Positions 24,991 to 36,826 of a stretch of 64,000 nucleotides of DNA are shown here, piece after piece. Source of the DNA: Rhinopithecus roxellana (taxonomy: Eukaryota; Chordata; Mammalia; Primates; Cercopithecidae); the NCBI RefSeq assembly GCF_007565055.1, contig NC_044564.1:81054563-81118562 (forward strand), in the 5' to 3' direction. The translations under genes and the position numbers were made by a program. The first letter of the stretch is position 1. Each line of letters begins with the position of its first letter. Under the pieces are notes generated by a model. That model searched no databases, was not told the DNA's origin, and saw nothing but the letters and a program-made list of their open reading frames with translations.

Positions 24991-27369
24991 CTCTTTTACC
25001 AATTGGAAATGGTATTACTATGGTTTTGGATATGATTTAAAACTGTCTAAATGTTCTAAAAATCACATTTCAATGCATTTCAAAAATATTTAATAAGAAC
25101 TACGTCCAAAGATATTTTTAATAGTAATAAGATATAACTTTTGTCTTCCAGGACGACATGATTTGGAAAGATAAATAAGCCAATGAACAAAAATAATAAT
25201 ATATTAAATAATACATATAAAAACAGAAGCTTGTAATAGTAGAGAGATTCCAGGACTTTTGGAATGATTTATTGAGAATATGATACTAAGCTCATTTTTT
25301 AAGTATAAGTCGGAGTTTTCCCATGTGATCTGAAAAAGACTATTCCAGTTGCAGGAATCCCAATGTGCAAAGCCATGGAGATACATTTTTAAATTGAGTG
25401 GCTTTATTAGTAAGTACTAGATTATTTTACTTTTAAATACTGTTTCCAACATCTAAAAATTAAGTATAAATTAATAATTACATTCATTAGTACTTTATTC
25501 TTATAAAGTGATTCTTATACTTGATGTATCTATAGTCTTTCTAATTCCACAAGGAGAGCTAAATGGAAAGATGAATAATTATCTTCCCCAACATGCAAAT
25601 AACTCCCATGGTTTTCTACCATTATTACAGACAAAACATCTGATTATCATCCATATTCTCAAACTGTAATTTGAAGTCATTTATTTCTATTAAATCAAAC
25701 TCCATACCCTTCCTTACGCTTTAACATAATCATGGAACCTTCGTTTTTGGGTCAGCTAATAATACTTTTAGTTTTAATCTCCTAATCTCTCTGTAAAACC
25801 CACAGTAACCATTCCTATGGATTGATGAATAGGACCAGAAGCTCCAGGTCCAACAGAACGGTCATCAAATCCACTTCTTTTTATCAGTCACCCAGACCTA
25901 AGTATTTTGCTAGGCTACATAAAGACCTATATAAATAACATGTGGAATATATTTCAATTCATATTTATTTCATCAATCTTGTTCATTCACACACATTTTG
26001 AGTGTAATTAAAGACGAAATGATAGACTAAATTTTTATTGAAAGTTTATGCAGTACCTGTGAGAAGAATCTTGAATTCAGAATCAACCATATACGCAAAT
26101 GCTTCCATTTAATTTAATCATCTACAAAAATAAGGTAAGATCACGAACTCATGAATATGTTCTAGAATGATCTTCACTGATTATAATCAAAAAGTTCTTT
26201 AGAAATAAGGGGTAATGGACTACCATCAATCATTTTAGTTAGATAGAATGAGGTTTTATGGGAAAAAAAATAAAAATATCAATGAAAACCATGTACAGCC
26301 AGACAAAGTAATCTGCTACAGACTTCAGTGTTTAAGGTTATGTTACACAACTACTTGGAGGGAATGTTTTGCAAGGAATGTATCTAAGGCATGGGTAAAT
26401 GAACTACATGGTTAAGGCCACTTGCAGAAAACATACGAGAGAGCATGACTCATGTTTTTATGACCCATGTCTTATTCACATGCTTTATGAACCATGTCTC
26501 TTATTTAACAAGCTCCTTCTCTCACACTGCCACCCCAACTCTGACAAAAAATAAATTCTGTCACCAACCACTACCAGGAATCCAATCACACTAGTGTTAC
26601 TAACATATACGTGACTTTGTTGAACATTCTGAGAACACAGGAAGCTATACCAATGCATAGAGTACGTTGTAACTGAAAAATTCCATTAGACGTCTATCTT
26701 CTGAAGTGTTTTCTGGTCCCTGGCCACTTAATCCTCTTGTCTGTTATCCACACAGCATTTAGTCTCACTCTTCACACTTACTCACTCTGACATTTCTTGT
26801 GCAACATAGCTTCCTATTTTGTCAAACCTTAGGTAGGAGGGAGCACCAACCAGGAAGTTCCTTCACTTTGTATATTATGTATTGCTATGACATTAAATAC
26901 ACTTATGATGCAAATGTTTTACTTTTGTAACCAAAGAAAAATGAAAAAATAATAAAAATTACACATTAAGAAACGGGTTTTAACTCAACGCTAAATGAAT
27001 GTATTAAGATGTGCCTTATGCAACTGTGAATGCACATAAAATAATGTATTTGTTCACAGTAGGTGCTAGAAGAATACTGATGATGGTTATGGGAATTATT
27101 CAAAGTGAGAAAAGAGTGTAATAACACAGGAAAAGTTAGTGTGATAGGGAAGTATAGCTTGGACTCCTTCAGTTTACCACATATGAAGTGAAATTAGGTA
27201 AAATAGGAGAGATGAATGATTTGGATTAGTCTATTAGAAAAATAGTTCCCAACTGAATGCTCACTAGGAACCAGACACCTCTTACGAAAATTGTTCTATC
27301 TTTCTCTCAACCTCATGGATAAATTCCAGTCATTCAACTTCATTTTTTAATGCACATAACACAATTTCT
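24991..27369. other. Unannotated AT-rich stretch
   Basis: No family confidently assigned over about 2.4 kb. No gene features. Confidence 0.4.
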
Positions 27370-27550
27370 CATTATGAATTTCATTTATTTTATTTGCTTG
27401 TAAATTCTTTCTCATTAGCCTGTAAGTCTCTCAAGGGCAGGATTATATCTGTCCGCTTCCCACAGACAATATATGACCCAGGGCCTACCTACTCTCATGC
27501 TTAACACAAAAGAGGTACCCAATAAATACCTGAAGAATTAATCAATCAAT
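27370..27550 (+). repeat. L2 LINE 3' end
   Basis: 'tagcctgtaagtctctcaagggcaggattatatctg', then 'aaagaggtacccaataaatacctgaagaattaatcaatcaattc' match the L2 forward 3' end, including its terminal short tandem repeat. Confidence 0.8.
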
Positions 27551-27779
27551 TCACTATAGACTAAGTATTGCTCTACAACCATATTTTCCTTCTTAAAAAT
27601 ATATATTGGAGATTTTCCCATGATGGTATTTAAAGAACTACAACATTCCACTTACCATCTTACTAATCAGAAACATACTGCATGAATATTCCAACATTTG
27701 TTTATCTATTTTCCTATTAGATATTTGGAGTTTTTTAAATTATTTAATAAAATCATGTTTACACAGTTTTGCACCTCCT
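27551..27779. other. Unannotated sequence
   Basis: Possibly more of the L1 that follows, but too diverged to state. Confidence 0.3.
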
Positions 27780-28744
27780 TTCTAATACCTCTTCCTGAGT
27801 CTTTTCCTTGCCTTATTTAAATGATTTCCATTATAAACGTTGAGTAAAAGTGATGACAGCATACATTCTAACATTTCTTCCAAGCTTAGAGAAAAAGCAC
27901 TTAGCGTTTCACCATTAAGTATGGTATTAGCTCTAGGTTTACTGCAGATGTTCCTTACCAAGTTGAGGAAGTTCCCTTCTATTCCTAATTTGTTAACAGT
28001 TTTTATCAAGAATAAATGTTGTATTTTCCAATAATTTTTCTACATCTGAGATCACCATATGGTTTTTCTTTTTCTTCTTCTTTTTTTTTAGACGGAGTCT
28101 TGCTCTGTCGCCAGGCTGGAGTACAGTGGCACGATCTTGGCTCACTGCAACCTCTGCATCCTGGATTCATGCAATTCTCCTGCCTTAGCTTCCCAAGTAG
28201 CTGGACCTACAGGCGCACACCACCACATCCAGCTAATTTTTTTATTTTTAGTAGAGATGGGGTTTCACCATGTTTCCAGGACCGTCTTGATCTCTTGACC
28301 TCATTATCCACCCACCACGGCCTCCCAAAGTGCTGGGATTATAGGTGTTAGCCACCATGCTCGGCTGGTTTTTCTTTTTACTCTGTTAATATGGTGAACT
28401 ATTTAATTGATTTTGCAATGTTAAACCAACATTGCATTTCTGGGATGAACCTAACTTGTTCTTGATGTATTATCTTTATTTGCCATTTCTATTTATACTT
28501 GCTAACGTTTCATTAATAATGTTTACATCTATTTTCTATAGGATATTGGCCTGTTGTTTTATTTTCTTATGATACCTTTTATGTTGGTCTCATAGTTGGA
28601 AAATGTTCCCTCCTCTGCAGTTTCCTGAAAGAGTTTATAGAGATCTGGTATTATTTCTTCCTTAAATATTAGGAAGATTTTATTAGTAAGGTCATCTGTG
28701 CCTCCAGTTTACTTTGTGGGAAGATTTTTTTGTTTTGTGTTTGG
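27780..28744 (-). repeat. L1 ORF2 (reverse transcriptase region) fragment, split by Alu
   Basis: Reverse-complement L1 ORF2 sequence flanks the Alu on both sides. Left: 'aagttgaggaagttcccttctattcctaatttgtt..gtttttatcaagaataaatg'. Right: 'ctctgttaatatggtgaac', 'ttctgggatgaacctaacttg', 'aggatattggcctgttgtttta', 'atgttccctcctctgcag'. These are the RT-domain landmarks of L1M/L1ME elements. Multiple stops; no coding capacity. Confidence 0.9.
28061..28379 (-). repeat. Alu inserted in L1, with 13-bp target-site duplication
   Basis: The Alu body at about 28074-28366 is flanked by the direct repeat GGTTTTTCTTTTT at 28061-28073 and 28367-28379. The host L1 sequence resumes in register after it. The 111-codon plus-strand frame at 28016-28351 is Alu-derived. 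Confidence 0.96.
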
Positions 28745-29565
28745 GTTTTTAACAGCTGATTTGCCACATAATTCAAATACCATGAAATGTACTCATTTTA
28801 TGTGAACAATTAAATGATTTTTAGTGAATTTACAGATGTGCACAACCATCAGCACAATCCCATTACAAAATAGTTCCATTGCCCCGAAAGATTCCTTGCG
28901 CCCATATGCAGTCACTCACCACTGCCAGTGCCAGACGAAAACCACTCTACTTTCAAATTCCACAGATATGTTTTTCTGTGCATTTCATATAATTATATCA
29001 TATGGTGTTTTTTGTTTCTGGCTTCTTTCAAGTAGCATAATATTTTAAAGGTATATCCATGTTGTAGCATGTATCAGTATTTCATTCCTTTTCACTGATG
29101 AACATTTTCCATAGTATGGATATACCTTATTTATCCATTTGCTAATTTGGTGTGGAAAAGTTTTAACTACAGATACATTTTCTTTAAAAGACACAGATTC
29201 ATTCAAGTTATCTATTTCTTCTTGTGTATACATAATATATTGCTGGAGGTTCACGGGAGCATTTCTGAGGATAAATTTCTAAAAGAGGAACTATAAAGAA
29301 AATTATTAAAAGCATTTGTAATTTAATATATATCCAAGTAAAAATTACTTAAATTGCATGTTAGATGAGCTGAACCAGTCTACAATGACTCCAATTATGT
29401 ATTAAATGTTTATTTCCCCATCCCTTACCAACACAAGGAGTCTATCAATGTTTTCATCTTTACCCCAACTCATCAGCAAAGACTGTCTTACTATTGTGTT
29501 ATTTTGCATTGCTTTAATTACTAGAGAGTTTATATATTTATTGTTTACTTTTATAATATTATACT
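28745..29565 (-). repeat. L1M-type LINE-1 3' region (second, separate copy)
   Basis: Begins 'tgccacataattcaaataccatgaaatgtactc' and continues 'acagatgtgcacaaccatcagcacaatccc', 'catttcatataattatatcatatgg', 'ttgtagcatgtatcagtatttcattcc', 'gtatggatatacc' and, further on, 'tgcattgctttaattactagagag'. This is the L1 3' region in reverse complement. It lies on the 5' side of the ORF2 fragment before it, so it cannot be the same insertion read continuously; two minus-strand L1s abut here. Confidence 0.85.
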
Positions 29566-30035
29566 CACTCTCAGCCCAGTTTCCTCCCCCATATGAATCT
29601 TTTCCAGACCACTTGCACTTTACCCTATTCTGAATTGCCTGGTGACACAACTTTTGTATTGTTATTTTGTATAGCCTTGTGAACAATAGATATTTAATAA
29701 GAATATCCTGAATCAGGTCATAGTCTATTCTACTTTTGTTAGCTTATCACTGATTTTTGCCTTCTCTGCTTAACAAGAACACAGAATTCTTAAGAACAAG
29801 AACAAATTCTCATGTACTATTATATCCTGAATATCAAACAGAAAACTAGTTTATCAACAATAAATATTTGCATATTAATTGATGTGAATTTAACTAATCG
29901 AGGCCAAAGCTAGGCTTTTAATATTACCTACAAATAAAATTGCATAAAGAAAAAACATTTGCAATCCATAATCATAGATTATGATAACCAGCAGCTGACC
30001 TTCACATCCTCATCTCACAAGGACTGCTTTCAGCA
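29566..30035. other. Unannotated sequence
   Basis: Nothing recognised. Confidence 0.4.
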
Positions 30036-30270
30036 GGCTATATGTGTGTGCATGTGTATGTGTGTGCATGTATATATGTAGCTATACATATGTACATGCA
30101 TATATGTGTGCATGTATATGTAGCTATACATATGTACATATATATACACACAGAGACTCTCCCTCCCTATGTATGCATATGTTCTCTATATACATAGACA
30201 GAATATATATATATAAAGTATATATAAAGAAGATGTGTTCATATGATATTGTACATATACGTATATATGT
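30036..30270. repeat. Complex TG/TA/CATG microsatellite with 44-bp duplication
   Basis: A mix of TGTG, TATA and CATGTA units. A segment at 30061-30104 is repeated with one 2-base deletion at 30105-30146, both containing 'gtagctatacatatgtacat'. The 84-codon frame at 30044-30298 is a repeat artefact. Confidence 0.93.
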
Positions 30271-31789
30271 ATATAAAGGTCAAGTCAAAAATTGTTAAGA
30301 AAATAAAGGCACTTCCCTTTTGAAAAATGAAGCTCACCGTTTCAAAATCAACATGTATCACAAGGCACTGTTGTTGACTCTCCTGGTACACCTGGAGAAA
30401 TACAGTTTTTATGCTAATTATTTCTCTTCATGCTGGCTACTAGATAGATATCTTGCAGCTAACCATAGTTACATTATAATAGAATGAGATTGTCTGAAGA
30501 CACAAAATCCTCTTATGTTGTCCAATTTAGAATCCATTTCACAAACTCTACAGTGCTACCTAGAAAATGAATATGCTGGGAATCTTACATTTTTGCATAT
30601 ATTTCTGTTACACTGAACTTCAGTTATGATATTTGTAAAGACAATAATTCCACCTTTATAGGCAATTTCATATAATGTTCCATCTATAACAACAAAAAAT
30701 GTAATTTGTTTTCTAGTCTAGGTTCCCAGGTTTGCATTTAGTCTTACTCACTTTGTTAGAGAAAATATGCTCATAGTTTTTATTGACAATGACACCAAAA
30801 CTCTAGGGAAGGAAACGGTATTTGACTTACCCTTGCGGCCAGTAAAGACAGGCTATTCTTAACATTAACTAGTGAATACATTTAGAAAATTAACAAAATG
30901 TATTCTAGTCAAATCCTAGTGAGCCTCATATTTTATAAAAACAGCATATAATTATTTCAATGGTGCTTTCAAAATTTTATTCAAATCCATGAGTCATTTA
31001 ATATCTACCATTTATTTTCTTCCTAATTCACATAATGAAAATAACTTATAACTAATATTATTAGCAATAAAGCCAATAAAATAAAATAGGACAAATAGTC
31101 TATCAGTGGTTCTGGGCAAATTCCACTATAAAAAAAACTAAGATAATATATTAGGTTTGTGTTCCATTTCATAGATTAAATCACTGAACAAAATATTCCA
31201 CAAGCTAAATATTTTTAGTGTTCATAAAAACTGGGTAACTGACCTGACAATAATGAAAGCAAGGATAGTTCCTACCTGTGTCATATTAAGTATACTCACA
31301 AGAAGAAGAAAAATGTAGAACAGCTAAAAAATAAAAAAAAGAAACCCAACTGAGACTTTATTATTAAATAATATTTTAACTGTTTTTCTTTTGCCTCTTC
31401 TTTGTTATCAAAACTCTTTAATAACAGCACAAATGCCCAAATGAACTTTTATGGCCCACACAATAAGCATTACAAGATTTTCAAACATCACGAAATTTGT
31501 GCCTTATTAATAACTTTGAGAAAATCATCTCCCATACATATTAATTTAAATTTGACTTTCATGACACCTGTTAATAGTTCATTCGGAGAAAATATCCCTC
31601 TCATCAAAGGCATATCAAAATCCTTGCTGCATTACTGACGTTTTACAAGCACTCTTTAAATATATTTTATTTATTCTTCTATCAAGTGTTACAATGCCAG
31701 ACATTTACTTGGCACCTGAAAGTTTTGTTTTTCTTTTTCCAATGCTTAAACCTAGCTGTTATCAATTTTTAAACATAAAAATAGAATAG
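30271..31789. other. Unannotated AT-rich sequence
   Basis: No repeat family or gene recognised. A 78-codon plus-strand frame at 31402-31638 has no recognisable domain. Confidence 0.4.
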
Positions 31790-31960
31790 GCAGATATTAA
31801 ATATTCCCATCGTACAGAAATCAACACTGAGCCTTAGAAAAAATAAGACAGCTTTTCAAAGAAGACACCGCTAGTCATGAGAAACATAGTAGAATTCAAG
31901 TCTTCTGGTGTCAGATCCACTGCTTTTTCTATTTATTCATGCTGCCTCCCAGTGGCACTG
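31790..31960 (-). repeat. MIR SINE
   Basis: 'cgtacagaaatcaacactgagcc', 'gacaccgctagtcatgag', 'gtagaattcaagtcttctggtgtcagatccactgct' match the MIR reverse core through its 5' block. Confidence 0.7.
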
Positions 31961-32557
31961 GATTAGTCTCTCTTGGGAGATTTTTAGAACTAGGATCTTC
32001 TCTCCTGAGGACATTTAAGAATAGATACAGCAACTGTATCTGTTGAGTGATAACACTTTTTTAAAAAAGTAACTTTTATTAAGGTTTAGATGAAGTTAAG
32101 GTTTCCTAAAATATGATACTAATTTCTGAACCAATATACACTGACAAATGTGACTCTACTACTCGCTGAATACGAACATTACATATTTGATTACATTGGC
32201 CAATTTGTTCGCAGAGTATTAACCTATGAAAATAAGCCACTCACAGCACAAATGCACCATGTTGTTAGGCTGTCCATCTACATCAAATGAATAGTTATCC
32301 ATGCTTTTATACTTCCCAGAAACAAAAGGCAGTGAAGTTATAGCCAGACACAAGATGCATTTACAAGAGACTGATGACTTGAACTCCCTAAAGACTCAAA
32401 TCCACCTTCTAGTCAATTTTTGTATAAAATTAAAAAATAAATGCAACAATCAATATTTTAAGACTATCACTCACCTACTTAAAAGTAAATTTTCATGGAC
32501 TGATCATTATAAAATAACTGTAAATTAGCATGGATTTAATTCTGAAGGAAATATTTT
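31961..32557. other. Unannotated sequence
   Basis: Nothing recognised. Confidence 0.4.
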
Positions 32558-32675
32558 GAAGAAAAAAAGGAAGAAGAAAAGGAAGGAAGGAAGGGAGGAA
32601 GGAAGGAAGGAAGGAAGGGAGGAAGGGAGGAAGGGAGGGAGGGAGGGAGGGAGGGAGGGAGGAAGGGAGGGAAAA
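32558..32675. repeat. Unbroken 118-nt purine tract, (GGAA)n/(GGGA)n
   Basis: Every base from 32558 to 32675 is A or G, moving from A-rich to GGAA units to GGGA units. The minus-strand 89-codon frame reading Ser/Leu/Pro runs is low-complexity. GGAA runs can bind ETS-family factors and the tract is triplex-prone. Confidence 0.97.
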
Positions 32676-34440
32676 TTTCTTTAGAAGAATAACAAAGAAA
32701 TCACGGAAGTATATGCCATTAGATGGGTAAGCCGGATACCTGGAATTTAACCTTTCCCTCATATTCTCCCTTAATTTCCTTATCCCAAACCCTTTTTAAA
32801 TTTAATTTTTTTTCTTTCAGGAAATACGGTATTTTATGCTTAAATAGTTTTTAAAGTTATTAACATCAAAGTAGCCCCTGAACCACAAAGGGAAGAGGTT
32901 TGGTGACATATTTCAACAAAATTATAAATATAGTACTCAGAGGTTGGTTGAGGACTACGACAAAGGGAAATATTTATGTAAATTGAGAAAAGAGATTTTC
33001 TTTTTTTTCCAATCTAACATGCTTCCTTAAGGATACAACATAACCAAACTGGAGAATCAGTAACTGACAAGCCTGTTTGCATATAGTGACCTCCTCTCCT
33101 TGTACTACAGGAAAACATTTCCACCTAGAGTCCTTTCACAGAATATCTAGAGACCAAATGAAATCAACCATAATGACTACCAGAGCCAGATCATAATCAG
33201 TTTTTAATTGAAGTATCAAGCCAATTAATTTGTGACAACTTCCTATCATTTCTTATTCTTGACATGAGGTTTCAGAGGACTCAAATGGTTTTCTGGTCCA
33301 TGACGGCTGTGGAACATTTTAATGTTTGGTCTCTTTTAAAATCACATTTATTAGAGAGGAAAGCATCTTTAGAGATGGAGTCCTAAAATTGACTTGAGAT
33401 TACAAACCAGCCTCACTAGTTTGATTCGATTAAATGTCAAGAAACAAAACTTCCCTTGTGCATCATATACACAGAGTCTCAACAGCAGATCTTCCTTTGG
33501 TTTTAGAGGTGTCTTTCAGAAATACATTTGAGCGCTAAATATGTATTTGTCTCACTAAATTTAAGTCAACAAATAAATGATTAGTGTATATATAAGTTGT
33601 ACTTATATTCAGATGAGTATCATTTTTTCACGTCATAAAAATTTCTAAAACACTGTATTTTAAGAACATGAACCATCCTTTTTGGGACTTTATCAAGATG
33701 TATATTCTTGCCTTCCACACAGAGCACCATCCAGTATAATACATAAAAGACAAACTTTATATAAATCTTCCCTGAGATAATGCTGTGTGTTATTCCGGAA
33801 TGAAAAACATCAATAAATTTTCCTGCTTCCATTTCCACTACAGTAAACTTATTATATAAAAATATTAACTTATATATGTACCTTAATAAAAAATAACAGA
33901 TACCTTACATAACCAAACCACTTCTGCCATCAATAGGCAATCCATTCCATTTAAATTCTTAAGATGAAATACCTGGCAGATCTCAAAACATTTTACTGGT
34001 TTTGAACAGGAAGTGCATTTTTTTTTTCTTCCTCACACTCCAACTATATTGGGAGTAATGCATGCTACTGGGTGACAGTAATAGAACCCTAAAGAACATC
34101 TCCTTCTTTTAAAATGTTAACCACTGCTTCCAATTTCTGAAAAATATTTTTTGCCCTTTCAGTATGTGGCCAATATTTTCACCAATGATGGACCTCAGCT
34201 TCTATTAGGTATTCCTGGAATATTCCACGCCCCGTGGTAATTTTTGGTCCTCCTTTAGTATTATTCTAAATATTCGTGTTTGTTAACAGCCACCTTTAGA
34301 AGACCCTGAAATTGCATTACTGAGTGTAAAATGACCACATATGGTATCCACAAACACAGCACAGCACACTGAAAAATGCATACATTACCGGCTGCCTAAA
34401 AGACACGGGGGTAATCACACCAAGCAAACACAATAAGCAC
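32676..34440. other. Unannotated AT-rich sequence
   Basis: No recognisable repeat or exon. T-run at 34018-34027. Confidence 0.4.
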
Positions 34441-34466
34441 TCTTTCATTTATTTATTTATTTATTG
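34441..34466. repeat. (ATTT)n microsatellite
   Basis: A short tetranucleotide array of about five to six units, not associated with a recognisable Alu. Confidence 0.9.
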
Positions 34467-34713
34467 CTTAGACACACTCATCAAACATGTTCAGTGCCCA
34501 CTGAGCCCAAGGCAGTACATAGCACAGATGATATCTGTTAGTGGCTTCAGCAAACTGGATTATGTCAAAGTGTGAAATGTGAAATGAATCTCACTTCATC
34601 AAATAAACTGAACTCCAAGCCCATTTCCCAGCACTCGCTCCCCCACCTCAAACACACAAGCTTAACTTCGCCCTCCTTCCTCTTTTGATGCTCAGACCAT
34701 GACTTCCCTCTCA

Positions 34714-34791
34714 TCCTTCTCTCTCCTCTCTCTCCTCTTTCTCCTCTCTCTCTCTCTCCTCTTTCTCCTCTCTCTCTCTCTCTCTCCCCCC
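34714..34791. repeat. Unbroken 78-nt CT tract upstream of the CpG island
   Basis: Pure pyrimidine from 34714 to 34791, with a 24-bp internal period ('ctcctctttctcctctctctc' beginning at 34732 and 34756), ending in CCCCCC. On the minus strand it is a GA tract. It lies about 0.5 kb from the start of the CpG island and so could be part of its regulatory DNA. Confidence 0.96.
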
Positions 34792-36104
34792 AAGTATTTC
34801 AGCAGCTTTCCTCTGTCCTCTGAGCCAATCCCTCGGGAAAGGAAATCAGCAAAATGCTGAATGGGGAGACTTCACCAGCAGGTGAAGAGGAAAAGAAGAG
34901 GGTGTGGTACTCCTTTTCTCCACCACACCCCATCCCTGGAGTCTTGCACTCAAGTCCACTGCGGCTCAAAGGGGGCACAGCAGGTTCCCTAGCTCACCTC
35001 GGAGCAGCCTGGCCCAGACCAGCCACCCAGCATTCTCCGCAAAAAACTTCCCTTAAAGCAGCCAAATATTCAAGGGAGGCGGGGGAAATCGGGCATTAGT
35101 TCGAATACACATACACCAGAGCACCACGGAACGACACTGAAAGGCACCTTTTTTAGATACAGACCCTACAGACTCTCTCTCACCCTTCATTCCCTCCCAC
35201 CCTGAGTATCTGACTGAGAATTTACAGAGAACCAGGGGGCGAAAAGAGAGAGGAGGAGAAAGAGGGCATTACCTCCTGGGGCTGCCCTCAGGGCGCGGGC
35301 CAGGCTCTCATCCCCGAAGTGGCTCCAGTTCAAGGCACAGCTTTCCAGAGCTCAGCCGGGTTCGGACCCGCGTCCCCGCGGCGCGGCGCGGAGCTAGGAA
35401 GCGCGCCGGGACTCCCGCTCACGTCCCCCGCCCCTGCCGCGCGGGCTCCGCCACCTCGCGGGCACGCTGGCTCTCCGCGCTCGCCCCGCCGCCTCCTGGC
35501 GCCCCCACACCCACCCTCTCCGCGGCGCCCACTGGGAGCCTCTAGCGGAGGCGAAGGGAACCGCAGGCGACCTGCGGCGCCCAGGTTCAGACGCCGGTTG
35601 CAGGGAGCCGGCCAGGCGGGAGCGTGAGCTTCGCGCGCCCCCGAGTCCGCCGGCCAGGTGCCGCCGCCTCTCCCACCTGCCCACCTGCGCCAGGCTCACC
35701 TGCCACCTCGTCCTAGCTGCGTTCACCGGTGCCCACAGCTCTCTATGGCGATCAGGGGGTGGGTCTGCGGTGCTAATAATAAAAATTTTAAAAACTCTCG
35801 GGTAAAAAAATGAAAACCCAAAACCCAAATCCACGCTGTATATCAACCTCGACAGAGAACCCAGCCGGAAATAGATTTCCAATAGGTTTCAGAAAGTGTA
35901 AGGACAGGACACTCCTCCGGCTTCCTGCCTCCCAGCTGGGCAGCGCAGCACCGGCTACTCCCTGACTTCCCAGCGCGGGTCGTGCGATCGCGTGGCGACG
36001 CCAGGAGAGATCCTGCTAACTTGACTTAACCCCCACCCCATCCCCAACATCTATTTTAAGTTATTGTCTCTGGCAATTCAAGCAGCAGCTTTGCTGCCTC
36101 TTAC

Positions 36105-36600
36105 CTTGAGGCGCTGTTAATTCTCCTTCGTGTCCTTAAAATCCCAAGCCAAGGATGCGACGCACACAAGTCCAGGGGCTTTTCCTGGACTTCCCCCGCC
36201 TCAGCTCTGCCGGCTCCTCCTTTCCAAGGGATCAGGAGGGGATGGCGGTTCAAAAGCCCTCACCATAGAGGCGCCTCCAAGCCTTCGTGCCAGTGGAAAC
36301 GGAGACCGGGACCACCTTCCCGGCACCCGGAAGCCTCCCAACCCCTCCTCGGCCAACTTGGTCGCCTCTTCAGTTTTCTTCCGTAACCCCACAGACACGT
36401 CAGTCAATTCCCTGGCATCAGGCACGATATTCTTAGTTGCGGCCGCTCCTCTCGCTTTCTCTCGATAATGCCCCTCCCCCTTTTCTCCCCTTAATTTGGA
36501 AAATTTTCTACTCTCTGCCCGAATTAGGTGGGGATGAGGCGGAGAGGTGAAAGAAGAGCCACTCTAAGGCACAGCTTCAGAACGCCGTCTCCCTGGGCTG
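36105..36600 (-). other. Candidate non-coding first exon (minus strand)
   Basis: On the minus strand, sequence running out of the GC-rich core ends in CTCAAG|GTAAGAG, with the exon's last base at 36105 and the intron GT at 36104-36103. This is a near-ideal U1 match. The upstream boundary (transcription start) is unknown and is set only by the CpG core. There is no ATG-initiated frame of note. An alternative or additional donor, GGCAG|GTGAGCC, follows at 35700|35699. Inference from splice consensus and island position only. Confidence 0.4.
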
Positions 36601-36656
36601 CTGCAGCGCGAAGGTGTCTACGCCGGAGAAACTTTGAGGGGAGGCAGCGCCGGTGC

Positions 36657-36676
36657 GGGGCTGGGCGGGCGGCGGG
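36657..36676 (+). promoter_or_regulatory. G-quadruplex motif with overlapping GC boxes
   Basis: Four G-runs (36657-36660, 36663-36665, 36667-36669, 36674-36676) are separated by loops of 2, 1 and 4 bases, meeting the classical G3+N1-7 rule. The same bases contain GGGCGG Sp1-type sites. Confidence 0.8.
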
Positions 36677-36770
36677 CGGAGGCGCCAGGTGAAGAGGCTT
36701 TGAGGAGGCGGCTGCAAGGAGGGACGCAGGGCGGGCGGCCGGGGCTTGGCGGCCCGGCTCAAAGCTCGGG

Positions 36771-36826
36771 CTGCGCACACACACAGGCGCGCACAACCGC
36801 GCGCGCGCAGCTACACACGCACGCCT
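36771..36826. promoter_or_regulatory. Alternating purine-pyrimidine stretch (Z-DNA-prone)
   Basis: Runs of CACACACA, GCGCGC and ACACGCACG lie almost back to back within the CpG core. Alternating CG and CA are the best Z-forming dinucleotides. Confidence 0.7.

Noticed and set aside
32493..32762. Ser/Leu/Pro repeat protein on the minus strand
   Set aside because: Translation of the purine-tract complement; low complexity.
35113..35136. RE1/NRSE-like site ('agcaccacgga') beside the CpG island
   Set aside because: The left half-site fits fairly well but the right half does not match without a shift. Too weak to claim REST regulation.
35319..35627. 102-codon plus-strand Pro/Arg-rich open frame
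   Set aside because: It begins at GTG, is compositionally biased, and overlaps an equally open antisense frame.
35394..35882. 162-codon minus-strand open frame in the CpG island
   Set aside because: It starts at TTG, the protein is Arg/Ala/Gly/Pro-rich as expected from CpG-rich DNA read in any frame, and a good splice donor interrupts it at 35699.
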